DNA of 22,746 bases from Synechococcales cyanobacterium 340R_concoct_173_sub (GCA_025354065.1 JANXNM010000128.1:1-22746); one strand, 5' to 3'. Shown: positions 1 to 8,532, numbered from the stretch's first letter. The notes: a model not told the origin generated them from the sequence alone. Made by a program: numbers and translations.

Positions 1-495
<495 letters not shown>

Positions 496-580
496 TTAGT
501 TTAGCGGTTATACTTGTTAAAGTGTAGTAGATTAAAATAAATTCAGTACAAGTTAATAATCACAGAAATGCCCATTCCCC

Positions 581-1375
581 ATGCCTGAAAACCAAACCAC
601 TTACCAGACAGCTAAGATTGTCAAATACTATGAAAAAATAAATGATCTCCAGCCCGCTGAGCAAATGATACTCGATCGGCTTTCTGCACAGTTACCAACC
701 ATGAAGATGCTGGATATTGGTGTCGGGGCGGGACGTACTACACAGCATTTCTGCGATCGGACGGCCTATTATATTGGGATTGATTATTCGCCGGAAATGA
801 TTAGTGCCTGCAAACAACGTTTCCCCGAAACCGTTAAAAGGCAATTCAAAGTTTGTGATGCACGGGATATGAGTGGTTTTGAAGATCAGCAATTTGATTT
901 TGTTCTTTTTAGTTTCAATGGCATTGATTATGTCGATCATGACGATCGGCTCACCATTCTAAAAGAAATTCATCGTGTGATTAAACCCGGTGGAATCTTT
1001 TGTTTCTCCAGTCACAATCTACAAAGCTTTGAAAGTGCTTTTAGTTTTAAATCACAATGGTCTTACAATCCGATCGCAACCTATACAAACCTAGTCATAG
1101 CAGGTATCTTAAAACTATTAAATCGACCGCTAACCCTAAAAGAAGTTCAAGAATCATCCCATAAAATTGTTAAAGATGAATCCCATAATTTTCAACTTAG
1201 TACTTACTATATTCGACCTTCAGCACAAATCGAGCAACTATCTCACTGGTTTGAAGATATTCAAATCTATTCCTGGAAAAATGATATTGAATTAGTAAGT
1301 CAAGCCGCTCGTCTTGCGAATACAGATCAATGGATTTACTATTACTGCACCTCGAATTCAAAAGTTATGGTGTAA
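581..1375 (+). CDS. Class I SAM-dependent methyltransferase
   Basis: A 264-residue protein with a Rossmann-type methyltransferase core. Motif I is MLDIGVGAGRTTQHF (residues 43-57, SAM-binding glycines). GIDYSPEM (66-73) supplies the acidic residue that binds the ribose, VCDARDM lies around 91-97, and FDFVLFSFNGIDYV is the post-II strand. IKPGG (134-138) is the usual motif before strand 5. These features place it in the Methyltransf_11/25 group; the substrate cannot be read from the sequence. There is no signal peptide or membrane segment. The ATG at 581 is the first start in frame, about 40 residues before the core. The gene is convergent with the SDR-like gene, and the two 3' ends overlap by 11 bases (1365-1375). 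No gene next to it suggests a pathway. Confidence 0.85.
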   Translation: MPENQTTYQTAKIVKYYEKINDLQPAEQMILDRLSAQLPTMKMLDIGVGAGRTTQHFCDRTAYYIGIDYSPEMISACKQRFPETVKRQFKVCDARDMSGFEDQQFDFVLFSFNGIDYVDHDDRLTILKEIHRVIKPGGIFCFSSHNLQSFESAFSFKSQWSYNPIATYTNLVIAGILKLLNRPLTLKEVQESSHKIVKDESHNFQLSTYYIRPSAQIEQLSHWFEDIQIYSWKNDIELVSQAARLANTDQWIYYYCTSNSKVMV

Positions 1376-2027
1376 ATATTTCAAAGGTCCGATCGCCATA
1401 AACCATTGTCTTATCCACAGCGCTAAATGTTTGATTTTGGGTACGATCGTTGGAAATACATTGACAAATCAACTCCGCGACATCTGCGCGATGAATAATT
1501 CCGCCTATTGTAGGATCTCCGGTCAGCACACCATTTCTCGTTGCAGGTTCAGACTTCAACCCACCAGGACGAATAATCGTGTAGGTCAGACCACTTTGGC
1601 AAAGATGAGTTTCGGCTTTTTCTTTCTCTTTCAAAACTGCACTTAACGCTTCCAACGCACTAGCAGGAATTGCATTACTACTTGTTCCAGTCCCGATTGA
1701 GGTGATCAAAATAAAATGCTTTACACCCGCAGTAACTGCTGCATCAATCAAATTACGATTACCAACAAAGTCCGATCGCACACCTTCTGGAGACGTTCCG
1801 CCTATTGTACTAATTACCGTATCAACTGACTGCCCATTCATCGCTGTGGCTAGCTCAGCCTCATTCATAGCATCTCCAAACTTCACTTGAATATTCAATG
1901 CTTCGAGTTTAGATTGAGATTCCGAATTACGTAAAAGCGCGATCGTAGTTATCTTTTGTTGAGAAAGAATCTGTGCAATCTCAAATCCAACACCACGGCT
2001 GGCTCCAGCAAGGAAAACAATAGTCAT
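1365..2027 (-). CDS. NAD(P)-binding SDR/NmrA-like oxidoreductase
   Basis: A 220-residue atypical short-chain dehydrogenase of the NAD(P)H-binding (NmrA/YwnB-like) group. It opens MTIVFLAGASRGVGFEIAQ, where GASRGVG (residues 8-14) is the dinucleotide-binding glycine motif. VISTIGGT, FILITSIGTG and YTIIRPGGL are the conserved strands and the active-site region of this group. I chose the ATG at 2027 because it places the glycine motif at the usual distance; an upstream ATG at 2066 adds 13 residues without family resemblance. The substrate is unknown, and members range from true reductases to redox-sensing regulators. It lies 57 bases downstream of the DCC-family gene on the same strand and may be co-transcribed with it. 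Its 3' end overlaps the methyltransferase gene by 11 bases. Confidence 0.85.
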   Translation of the reverse strand: MTIVFLAGASRGVGFEIAQILSQQKITTIALLRNSESQSKLEALNIQVKFGDAMNEAELATAMNGQSVDTVISTIGGTSPEGVRSDFVGNRNLIDAAVTAGVKHFILITSIGTGTSSNAIPASALEALSAVLKEKEKAETHLCQSGLTYTIIRPGGLKSEPATRNGVLTGDPTIGGIIHRADVAELICQCISNDRTQNQTFSAVDKTMVYGDRTFEIFTP

Positions 2028-2084
2028 ATAATATTGGGTATGGAGATTAAAAATTATGGCATACATCTGATGTTCGATCGGACA

Positions 2085-2543
2085 TTATGGTAAAAAGCGC
2101 GATCGAACCCCTTCACTCGGAACCCGGCACGTATCCCGCTTTCCCAATATACGATAGCGATTACTAGCCACAATTCGATAAATAGTGTCTCGCAATACCA
2201 ATGGCACCACTCCGCCAACACTCAACACAGCCCAAATTCCACCCAATCGGCGCAAAATTTGAACAACAGCTTCAGATTGTGAATACAAACCTATTTCATC
2301 AAGATAATAAATGGACCATTCTTCTGGATTATGGGGCAAGGGTGGTAAAAGTCTTTGTGCTGTTTCTCCTTGAAGCGGTGATACACGAAGTTTGGCATCC
2401 CGATCGATCGTCATCATCCAATCTAAAAAACCATTACACATCACACATTCCCCATCAAAGAAAACGATCGGATGGGTGAGATTTGAGCCAGTAGAATTTG
2501 CAGAAATCTCGTTATGATTTACCGATCGTAGTTCGTTTATCAT
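2085..2543 (-). CDS. DCC family thiol-disulfide oxidoreductase (DUF393)
   Basis: A 152-residue protein with the signature of the DCC/DUF393 family: FFDGECVMCNGFLDWMM, a DGxCxxC motif with Cys33 and Cys36, followed by LRVSPLQGETAQRLL. The family has a thioredoxin-like fold and is thought to carry out thiol-disulfide exchange, but defined substrates are lacking. The first 24 residues are polar and outside the domain. A start at the ATG at 2543 is the natural choice, as no other ATG precedes the motif. It sits between the alpha/beta hydrolase (85 bases upstream) and the SDR-like gene (57 bases downstream), all on the minus strand, so a three-gene unit is plausible but unproven. Confidence 0.85.
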   Translation of the reverse strand: MINELRSVNHNEISANSTGSNLTHPIVFFDGECVMCNGFLDWMMTIDRDAKLRVSPLQGETAQRLLPPLPHNPEEWSIYYLDEIGLYSQSEAVVQILRRLGGIWAVLSVGGVVPLVLRDTIYRIVASNRYRILGKRDTCRVPSEGVRSRFLP

Positions 2544-2628
2544 TATCTTATTTCGTAGTTTAAATCACTATTTTAGTAATTTAGTTTCTTATTTAAATCA
2601 TAAATCAAACGAGTATCTATCATTAGAT

Positions 2629-3522
2629 TTAATTCGATCGTATCACGGACTCAATCGCCCGATCGAGTCCATCACGATGAACCCAACCGACATAGCCGCC
2701 AAACTCACATTCACCCCTATCGTTCTCTAAGAATATATGTTTCACTCCTAACAAATCGTTCCATGTTCGTACAATTGTTCCATCTTTGAGGGTCATAATT
2801 GGCTTCGATCGCTCAAAACCTTTTGGATGTGCGTCTGTCATTCCCGGCATCGATCGTAATTGTGCAATGGTCTCCATTATCGATCGAGCCTCTGAAAACA
2901 CAATGTTTTTTGGATTTTCCGCCCAAAAATCCTGAATTTGCCTATCCACTCCCTCACTAAATCTCAATCCGGAATGATTAACTCCTGGAACACAAACAAA
3001 ACGGGCATATTTAAATTGTGTCGTTTGGACTAAAACTGTTCCGTCACTCCCTGAGTCATTATCCCCCGCCACAATCAATGTTGGAACCTGACGAGCAATA
3101 GCTTCCGCCAAAGGCCGCCGATCGATCCCTAACTCCTGTGCAATCGCAAAACTTACCAAACTCAACGGATCCGCCATCTTCGCTAAATGGGAACCACCAA
3201 TGGGAGACCCCAACAATACCCATGATTCAATATTCGGCCACCATTCCGGATGCCGCGTCAGAATCTCCGTCCAAATCACTCCGCCCAGTGAACAACCAAT
3301 GATCCGAATAGGCACATCGGGATAGTTCCTAATCTCGCGCATCGCTATTCTTTCCACCTTTGTGATCAGAGGCTCAATGTTAAATAAGGTATTAAGAAAG
3401 CCAAGATTAGGGGAAACGATACGAGAATTCAAGTCGGAAGAATTTCGTTTAGCTAGCGACTCCATAGCGTGATGACTATCAACCATGCCATGCTGAGAAA
3501 AGACTAAATAGCTAGGACGCAT
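2629..3522 (-). CDS. Alpha/beta hydrolase
   Basis: A 297-residue cytosolic alpha/beta-hydrolase-fold protein. IRIIGCSLGGVIWTEIL carries the nucleophile elbow GCSLGG (residues 76-81, Ser78). LIVAGDNDSGSDG is the strand and turn where the acid usually lies, and VNHSGL supplies the likely catalytic histidine. HGMVDSHHAM near the N-terminus is in the oxyanion-hole region. The catalytic core resembles lipase/DUF676-like hydrolases. The last ~80 residues (from about ARSIMETIAQL) form an extra C-terminal part that I do not recognise. The substrate is unknown. It is the first gene of a possible three-gene minus-strand unit. Confidence 0.8.
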   Translation of the reverse strand: MRPSYLVFSQHGMVDSHHAMESLAKRNSSDLNSRIVSPNLGFLNTLFNIEPLITKVERIAMREIRNYPDVPIRIIGCSLGGVIWTEILTRHPEWWPNIESWVLLGSPIGGSHLAKMADPLSLVSFAIAQELGIDRRPLAEAIARQVPTLIVAGDNDSGSDGTVLVQTTQFKYARFVCVPGVNHSGLRFSEGVDRQIQDFWAENPKNIVFSEARSIMETIAQLRSMPGMTDAHPKGFERSKPIMTLKDGTIVRTWNDLLGVKHIFLENDRGECEFGGYVGWVHRDGLDRAIESVIRSN

Positions 3523-3615
3523 AATGTACTACCACTGTGGAATGCTGCGAACTGAGAATTAATGCAGAATTCAATTTGTATATTTATCAGTCTGCAACCT
3601 AATTGATAGAATGTG

Positions 3616-3637
3616 GTGCTCTTGGTGAGCACTTTTT
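3616..3637 (+). terminator. Rho-independent terminator facing right, without an obvious gene to end
   Basis: The hairpin GTGCTC-TTGGT-GAGCAC (6 perfect pairs, 5-base loop) is followed directly by TTTTT. The T tract is on the plus strand, yet the flanking genes are both on the minus strand and no plus-strand ORF precedes it. There is no matching A run on the other side, so it is not bidirectional. Confidence 0.6.
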
Positions 3638-3691
3638 GAACTGGACTATTCCGATAGGTCTATGGATATTGGGTACAGATGGTATACATAT

Positions 3692-4360
3692 TCAATATCG
3701 AGGATTCTGAGTTGGAGTATATCGAGCGCCTCCAGTATCAAGTCGCCGACGATAAAGTAATTCTAGCTGTCCACCATATTCCTGAATTATCGCCAATTGC
3801 CGCAAGTATAATCCGCGAAATGAATTAGCAAATAGTAGGGTGACGATCGCAACCCCGAGTCCACTAGCGGTCGAAATCAAGGCTTCACTCACGCCGCCCG
3901 TGACTTCTAAAGTATTCTTGCCACCAACCGAATTTAGGGTCAACGACGCAAACGATCGAATTAGTCCTAAAACTGTCCCGAGCAATCCCAACAGCGGAGC
4001 CAAACTGATAATGGTCTCAAATACGGTGCTAAAGCGTTTGAGTAAAGGCAATTCAGCTTGAGCCGAACTTTCTAACGCTAGCCGAAATTCTTCTGGTGTA
4101 GCTTGGTCCAGTTCAAGGGCAGCGAGAAAGATCCGGGCGATCGGTAGGTCGGTATGCTTTTCAAGTAAACCAAATGAGGCTTTGGGATTTCGACGGTAAA
4201 GACTTAGGCTCTCGCGAACAAGGCGTTCCGTGCGTTTTAGCACTTTGAACCAAAAGATGAGGCGTTCCAAGATCAAAGCGATCGCCAAAATCGAGAATCC
4301 AAGTAGGGGCCACATGACTTCCCCTCCTGCTGCAAACCAATTTCCAGGTTGCGCTGCCAT
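3692..4360 (-). CDS. MotA/TolQ/ExbB proton channel family protein
   Basis: A 222-residue inner-membrane protein of the MotA/TolQ/ExbB family, the proton-channel half of energy-transducing complexes. Three hydrophobic segments are visible: about 16-38, 112-134 (LAPLLGLLGTVLGLIRSF, the family signature) and 157-180 (ALISTASGLGVAIVTLLF, with the conserved small and Thr residues lining the channel). Length and topology fit ExbB. ExbB normally works with ExbD (and TonB). No ExbD-like gene follows: the next gene downstream on this strand is an alpha/beta hydrolase after 169 non-coding bases. The partner must be elsewhere, or the protein has another role. The start at 4360 gives a short polar N-terminus before the first membrane segment. 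Confidence 0.85.
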   Translation of the reverse strand: MAAQPGNWFAAGGEVMWPLLGFSILAIALILERLIFWFKVLKRTERLVRESLSLYRRNPKASFGLLEKHTDLPIARIFLAALELDQATPEEFRLALESSAQAELPLLKRFSTVFETIISLAPLLGLLGTVLGLIRSFASLTLNSVGGKNTLEVTGGVSEALISTASGLGVAIVTLLFANSFRGLYLRQLAIIQEYGGQLELLYRRRLDTGGARYTPTQNPRY

Positions 4361-4421
4361 CGTTTAGTTCCCATTCAAATTACACTTTGCACAGTTTAAC
4401 AGTAAGATTGCAAAAATATTT

Positions 4422-5504
4422 ATGACCGTACGCGGGTTTAGAGTGATGAAGCAATTAATTAAGCAATTATGGAATCAGGAATTATGCTGGAGACTACTTC
4501 GTAAATTGCTCTACAGACTCACGCACAAACTATTCTACCAACCATTGTGGCTAGCGATCGTTATTTGTGCTGTCGGTGGCGTTTTGCTTAGCTCAACACT
4601 ATCAAGGGCGGTTCAACAAAACTTTTCAACCCGCACCCCATCCGCTATTGCATTGCGTCAGCCTAATATAATTGTTGACGCTCCTCAAATGACCCGCCGA
4701 TCGTCGTCGGTTTCTCGTCGCCAAGGGACCATTGCTCAACGATCGCCCCAACTCCTTGATATTTCAAACTGTAGCGCTAATCCAAAACAACCCCGCAATC
4801 CCAGTGACCTTAAGGCATTATTGACGCTGCCCTTAACTCGTTTTCGCGCAACAGCGAATCAAATTAGTGGACCAGTTCAAGAACGATCGGCAGTGGCCCA
4901 TTTTACGAATTTTGGTTGGCGATTTTTAGTGGATTGGTTCGGCGTATCGGCCTTGCATGAACCCATTGTGGTGCTGCACGAGACGGTTGGATCGTTTGAA
5001 TCGGTAATAAATTTGTTCAGTGAATCCCATCCTGACGATGATGATCAGGTGAGCTATCACACATTAATTCGGGAAAATGGCGAAATTGTTTATGTCGTGC
5101 CGCCGGAATACCGTGCCTATGGAGCGGGAGATTCTGTGTTTGTAAATGCCGATCGTCAAGAAGAAACAGTTCAAACGAATGGGAAAAATCCACCATCGGT
5201 CAATAATTTCGCCTATCACATCTCACTTGTCACGCCTATGGAAGGACAAAACGATGAGGCGACTCATGGTGGCTATACTAAAAATCAGTATGAAGCGTTG
5301 GCCTGGTTGGTCTCGAAAACAGGGATTGCGGACGATCGCATTACCACCCACAAAATCGTCGATCGTTCAGGAACTCGCATTGATCCGCGAAGCTTTGATG
5401 CTGAATATTTCCTGCAACGGCTGCACAGCTATCCCAAAACTCAGGAAATTATTATCGGTTGCACCTTGCCAGATGCTCCGGCTCCACCCGCTTTGGCGCG
5501 TTAG
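4422..5504 (+). CDS. Membrane-anchored N-acetylmuramoyl-L-alanine amidase (Amidase_2/PGRP fold)
   Basis: A 360-residue protein. Residues 1-40 are basic, 42-60 form one hydrophobic segment (signal anchor or uncleaved signal) and 61-160 are a Ser/Pro/Gln-rich linker. From about 180 comes a zinc amidase domain: VVLHETVGSFESV (His186), DDQVSYHTLIRENGEIVYVV (His213), FAYHISL (His266) and THKIVDRSGTRIDPRSF (His310, Asp321). His186, His310 and Asp321 are the likely zinc ligands by analogy with AmpD-type amidases. The expected reaction is cleavage of the lactyl amide bond between MurNAc and the peptide stem, in the periplasm. An alternative start is the ATG at 4446; neither has a strong ribosome site. 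The gene diverges from the exbB-like gene with only 61 bases between their starts. Confidence 0.85.
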   Translation: MTVRGFRVMKQLIKQLWNQELCWRLLRKLLYRLTHKLFYQPLWLAIVICAVGGVLLSSTLSRAVQQNFSTRTPSAIALRQPNIIVDAPQMTRRSSSVSRRQGTIAQRSPQLLDISNCSANPKQPRNPSDLKALLTLPLTRFRATANQISGPVQERSAVAHFTNFGWRFLVDWFGVSALHEPIVVLHETVGSFESVINLFSESHPDDDDQVSYHTLIRENGEIVYVVPPEYRAYGAGDSVFVNADRQEETVQTNGKNPPSVNNFAYHISLVTPMEGQNDEATHGGYTKNQYEALAWLVSKTGIADDRITTHKIVDRSGTRIDPRSFDAEYFLQRLHSYPKTQEIIIGCTLPDAPAPPALAR

Positions 5505-5528
5505 TTAAGGACCATGAGACTCGTGAAT

Positions 5529-5819
5529 CTAGCTGGCGATCGGTAGGCGGGGTTCGGTGGCGGTTCGGTATATTTCTTCTTTGGCAAAGTACAAGCTGAT
5601 TACCTGTGCCCCCAGAATGATTCGGGCTGTCTCAGACAAGTAGTCTAAATCATCTATCAAACTATCTACCATCCAAGCTTCGGTGCAATGAACCATTAAC
5701 CGATCGAGCTTGACCTCAAGATGACATAACCCCAACGGATGAAGGAACAGCTTGGTTAGGCGGTTAATGCGGCGCTGGGTTAGATGTGCGTGATCTTTGG
5801 GATTAAATTCGAGGATCAT
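5529..5819 (-). CDS. Conserved hypothetical protein, 96 residues
   Basis: The protein starts MILEFNPKDHAHLTQRRINR and is soluble, rich in Leu and charged residues, with no signal peptide, membrane segment or Cys pair. A middle part (LEVKLDRLMVHCTEAWMVDS) and a helical-looking C-terminal half (LIDDLDYLSETARIILGAQV) suggest a compact alpha/beta protein. I do not recognise the family. I prefer the ATG at 5819; the ATG at 5861 would add 14 hydrophobic residues without a clear ribosome site. It is convergent with the amidase gene, 24 bases apart. CGATCG sites and base composition match the neighbours, so it looks like a real gene rather than a chance frame. Confidence 0.55.
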   Translation of the reverse strand: MILEFNPKDHAHLTQRRINRLTKLFLHPLGLCHLEVKLDRLMVHCTEAWMVDSLIDDLDYLSETARIILGAQVISLYFAKEEIYRTATEPRLPIAS

Positions 5820-6142
5820 GATGATTTGCCAATAAAGATTTGCAATAATAACTAGATTCAACCGTATTTGCCACGAGTTCCATACTGTAAGAATGCGGGT
5901 TATTTTGGTGAAGCTTGGAGTTTAGGCTAGTGAATTTATGTAAAAGACTAGTTATAATTCTGTTAAAAATGGACTAGTCGTTCTACGAATGCCGAGGAGA
6001 ACTGCGACTCTAGTTCCTTCAAATTCATGGGTGATGATTCCTGAAATTATGAATGTCATATTAGTCTGAGAGAACTGGGAAATAGTTCCCAAAAGGTTAC
6101 GTATGTTCATACTATTTGTTCATCTATTCATTGAGGCGTGGC
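5820..6142. other. 323-base intergenic region between divergent genes, with one small hairpin
   Basis: This holds the promoters of the 96-residue protein gene (left) and the acyltransferase gene (right). The clearest element is a perfect hairpin TGGGAA-ATAG-TTCCCA at 6076-6091, about 50 bases before the acyltransferase start; it lacks a T tract and is probably part of the leader. The hexamer ACTAGT occurs twice, near 5949 and 5974. No ORF of note is present. Confidence 0.4.
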
Positions 6143-7378
6143 ATGACGAGACGATTGGCTTGGCTAGAGGGGATTCGTTTTTTTGCGGCGGTTGTGCTGT
6201 TGGTCTATCACGCACAGTTGCTATTGACGGACTATGCCTACACGCCAAAGCCAACGGGGCTTAGTGCTAATGGGTCTTTGCTGTGGGCGGCCAGTGGTGA
6301 ACTTGCGACGAATTTATGGTCTCGGGCCGTGACGGCAGGGATGTGGTTTGGGTATCAATTTGTTGATGTATTTGTTTTGGTCAGTGGGTTTAGTTTGGTG
6401 TTGTCGCTGAAGGGCAGTATGTCGGCTGGATCTTTTGTGGTGCAACGATGTCTGCGAATTTTGCTGCCGTTTTGGACCGTGGCGGCGATCGCGTATCCCG
6501 TCTTAGCGGCGATCGGATGGTGGACTCACAGCTATATTCCCGATGCTTGGCATGTGTTTGCGGGGCTGACGTTTCCATTGTTGTTTGACTATGGTGGACG
6601 ACTTTTACTTTCGACCAGTGGGCCTTGGTGGTTTGTTCCATTGATTTTAAGTTTTGCCTTGGCGTTTCCAGCCTTGTGGTGGTTGCTGCAACGGTGGGGG
6701 GCGAGAAATTTATTGTGGGTGAGCTGTGTGATTACCTTTGGGTATCGGGCCTTGGCAGTGTGGATCTTTGATGGCCATCCGACTTATATTATTGTGGCGG
6801 CGACGGCGAGTTGGTTTCCGTTTTTGTCAATGCTGGCGAAGTTGAGTACGTTTGTGTTAGGAATGACGGTGGCGCAGCAGTTCAAAGTAGGAATGGGTGT
6901 AATTTTCTGGAGTGATTTTAAAGTATTGGCACTAGCGATTCCGGCCTATAGTTGCGGGTTTGTAGGGCAATTTTACCGAGTTGGCTGGGTTGTGAATGAT
7001 TTTTTGATTGCGATCGGGCTGTCATTACTTTGTATGGTGGTGTTCCGTGCCTTATGTCGTTTTAATTGGGTCTCGCACTCTTGTAGTTGGCTTGGATCTC
7101 ATAGTTATAGTTATTTTCTAGTTCATAACTTTGTAATCGATCGGACCATTCGACTTTGGGTTCATCAGGATCTCAATCTTTATTATCAGTCATTAGCATT
7201 CATGATCATTGGCACTTTGGAATTGGCGTTGATTGTGGATTGGGCTACTCCAAAGGTTCGATCGGGCGCGATCGCAGTATTTGGGTTTGCCGATCGAAAA
7301 TTGCGTCAGCCATTGCCAAATCAATTTCTCTCTGAATCTCTCTCTGCCGATCGATGTATTGTCCCTAGAGATCGCTAG
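6143..7378 (+). CDS. Acyltransferase 3 family (OafA/YrhL-like) integral membrane protein
   Basis: A 411-residue protein with about ten hydrophobic segments. The N-terminus MTRRLAWLEGIRFFAAVVLL runs straight into VYHAQLL, the family's conserved R-x-FFA...H arrangement, with His23 the presumed catalytic residue. SGFSLVLSLKG and, near the C-terminus, SYSYFLVHNFVID are typical. Family members transfer acyl groups (often acetyl) from a cytosolic donor to polysaccharides, lipids or peptidoglycan at the cytoplasmic membrane; the acceptor cannot be read here. I chose the ATG at 6143, which is preceded by GAGG at 6133-6136. A TTG at 6116 would add nine residues that do not fit the family start. It is the first of three closely spaced plus-strand genes. 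Confidence 0.85.
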   Translation: MTRRLAWLEGIRFFAAVVLLVYHAQLLLTDYAYTPKPTGLSANGSLLWAASGELATNLWSRAVTAGMWFGYQFVDVFVLVSGFSLVLSLKGSMSAGSFVVQRCLRILLPFWTVAAIAYPVLAAIGWWTHSYIPDAWHVFAGLTFPLLFDYGGRLLLSTSGPWWFVPLILSFALAFPALWWLLQRWGARNLLWVSCVITFGYRALAVWIFDGHPTYIIVAATASWFPFLSMLAKLSTFVLGMTVAQQFKVGMGVIFWSDFKVLALAIPAYSCGFVGQFYRVGWVVNDFLIAIGLSLLCMVVFRALCRFNWVSHSCSWLGSHSYSYFLVHNFVIDRTIRLWVHQDLNLYYQSLAFMIIGTLELALIVDWATPKVRSGAIAVFGFADRKLRQPLPNQFLSESLSADRCIVPRDR

Positions 7379-7409
7379 AATTAAATCACTGCATTCTTAA
7401 GGTATTAGT

Positions 7410-7634
7410 ATGACCGTTCAAGCTGTGCCATCAAGTTTTTCATTGAGTTTTTTGGTGCCGGATATGATGTGTGGTTCTTGTGGGAAAAAGATTGTGGCGG
7501 CTGTCATGGCGTTAGATGCTGATGCTGTGGTGGTTGCGAATCCTCAGACAAAGCAGGTACAGGTGACGACAGTTCAGTCAAGTGCGGCGATCAGGGCCGC
7601 GATCGAATCGGTGGGGTTTGAGGTGACGCTATAA
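7410..7634 (+). CDS. Heavy-metal-associated (HMA) domain protein, CopZ/Atx1-like
   Basis: A 74-residue single-domain protein. The metal site is MMCGSCGKKI (MxCxxC, Cys22 and Cys25), followed by AVMALDADAVVVANPQTKQV and the C-terminal IRAAIESVGFEV, the normal HMA beta-alpha-beta-beta-alpha-beta pattern. Such small proteins bind Cu(I) or related soft metals and deliver them to P-type ATPases. The usual lysine-rich face of CopZ is not obvious, and no ATPase or metal regulator is encoded nearby, so metal and partner remain open. It lies 31 bases after the acyltransferase gene and 30 bases before the HEAT-repeat gene and may be co-transcribed with them, which would be an unexpected grouping. Confidence 0.85.
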   Translation: MTVQAVPSSFSLSFLVPDMMCGSCGKKIVAAVMALDADAVVVANPQTKQVQVTTVQSSAAIRAAIESVGFEVTL

Positions 7635-7664
7635 TTGGACGTGTGAACTTTATTGTGTTTACTA

Positions 7665-8336
7665 ATGAACGATCGTCCTAACAATTTGCCTGAAATCGAG
7701 ATGCAGTTACGATCGTTTGCATTGAATGAGCGTGTGATGGCGTTGAATCGATTGGCGAAACTAGACTCAAGTTTGGCGGTTCCGGTCTTGGAACGCTTAG
7801 CAGCAGAGACTGATTTTATGTTTCGGCGATTGGCGGTGATGGGATTGGCGAATCACCCTGTTGAATCGGCATTTGATATACTACAAAGATTAATCGATCG
7901 CGAGTCGGACCATAGTGTGTTGGCGGAGGCTGCGAATTCAATCTTTGAATTTGGCGATCGATCGATTCCGATTTTATTATCTATTTTTGAACGATCGTCC
8001 CATTGGTTAGTGCGGCAAACTATTATTTCAATTTTGGTTGAGACCGATCATTACGATGCATTGTTTCAAGTGGCTACCGAGGCGTTGCAGGATGATACTC
8101 AGACGGTAAAAGAAGCGGGGATTTTAGCTATGGCCCGAATTTGGCGATCGTCCCTTGCACAGCCCGCTTTTGAATTGATTAAGGCATTGGCCGGAGATCC
8201 GTTTTGGCGTAACCGTTGGCGGGCAGCAATTGCGCTTTCGGGCTGTACGTTGCCGGAGTCTCGCGAGTTGTTAGCAACACTTCAGACTGATGAAAATTAC
8301 CGAGTTGTGGCGGCGGCGCTGGAGGTTATGGCATAG
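7665..8336 (+). CDS. HEAT-repeat protein
   Basis: A 223-residue soluble protein made almost wholly of paired helices of about 30-35 residues: LNRLAKLDSSLAVPVLERL, FRRLAVMGLANHPVESAFDI, LAEAANSIFEFGDRSIPILL, LVRQTIISILVETDHYDALF, VKEAGILAMARIWRSSLAQP and WRAAIALSGCTLPES. This is the HEAT/PBS-lyase-like repeat pattern, a scaffold for protein-protein contacts. In cyanobacteria some such proteins are phycobilin lyases or their relatives, but no phycobiliprotein gene is nearby and I do not assign that role. The ATG at 7665 is preferred; a TTG at 7653 would add four residues. Several internal CGATCG sites show native composition. Confidence 0.75.
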   Translation: MNDRPNNLPEIEMQLRSFALNERVMALNRLAKLDSSLAVPVLERLAAETDFMFRRLAVMGLANHPVESAFDILQRLIDRESDHSVLAEAANSIFEFGDRSIPILLSIFERSSHWLVRQTIISILVETDHYDALFQVATEALQDDTQTVKEAGILAMARIWRSSLAQPAFELIKALAGDPFWRNRWRAAIALSGCTLPESRELLATLQTDENYRVVAAALEVMA

Positions 8337-8359
8337 ATGGGTGATCTGGCTAATAACCA

Positions 8360-8389
8360 TTAATTCACATTGATATTAATTCACATTGA
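8360..8389. repeat. Direct repeat, 14 bases twice, in the upstream region of the decayed two-component gene
   Basis: TTAATTCACATTGA occurs at 8360-8373 and again at 8376-8389, exact, with a 16-base period. This spacing is short for two turns of DNA and could be a slippage duplication. It lies about 150 bases before the ATG at 8533. Confidence 0.7.
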
Positions 8390-8444
8390 CAACAGATTTA
8401 GACTCTTCCCCCTACCCTGTTAGTCTAGTTCATGAAACAGGCAC

Positions 8445-8489
8445 TATAGATTGCACAAGATTAGACTGCACAAGATTAGACTGCACGAG
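8445..8489. repeat. Three tandem 15-base units with TAGACT hexamers
   Basis: Units are TATAGATTGCACAAG (8445-8459), ATTAGACTGCACAAG (8460-8474) and ATTAGACTGCACGAG (8475-8489). The hexamer TAGACT is at 8462-8467 and 8477-8482, and also at 8399-8404, with its reverse complement AGTCTA at 8422-8427. Four copies within about 85 bases upstream of a regulatory gene suggest an operator array, but replication slippage would give the tandem part equally well. Confidence 0.6.
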
Positions 8490-8532
8490 ACATATTCATT
8501 TTAATCGATGATACATAACGCAACGTTTGTCT

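Noticed and set aside
5146..5508. A 120-codon plus-strand frame inside the amidase gene
   Set aside because: The amidase frame has catalytic motifs throughout this stretch; the overlapping frame has none.
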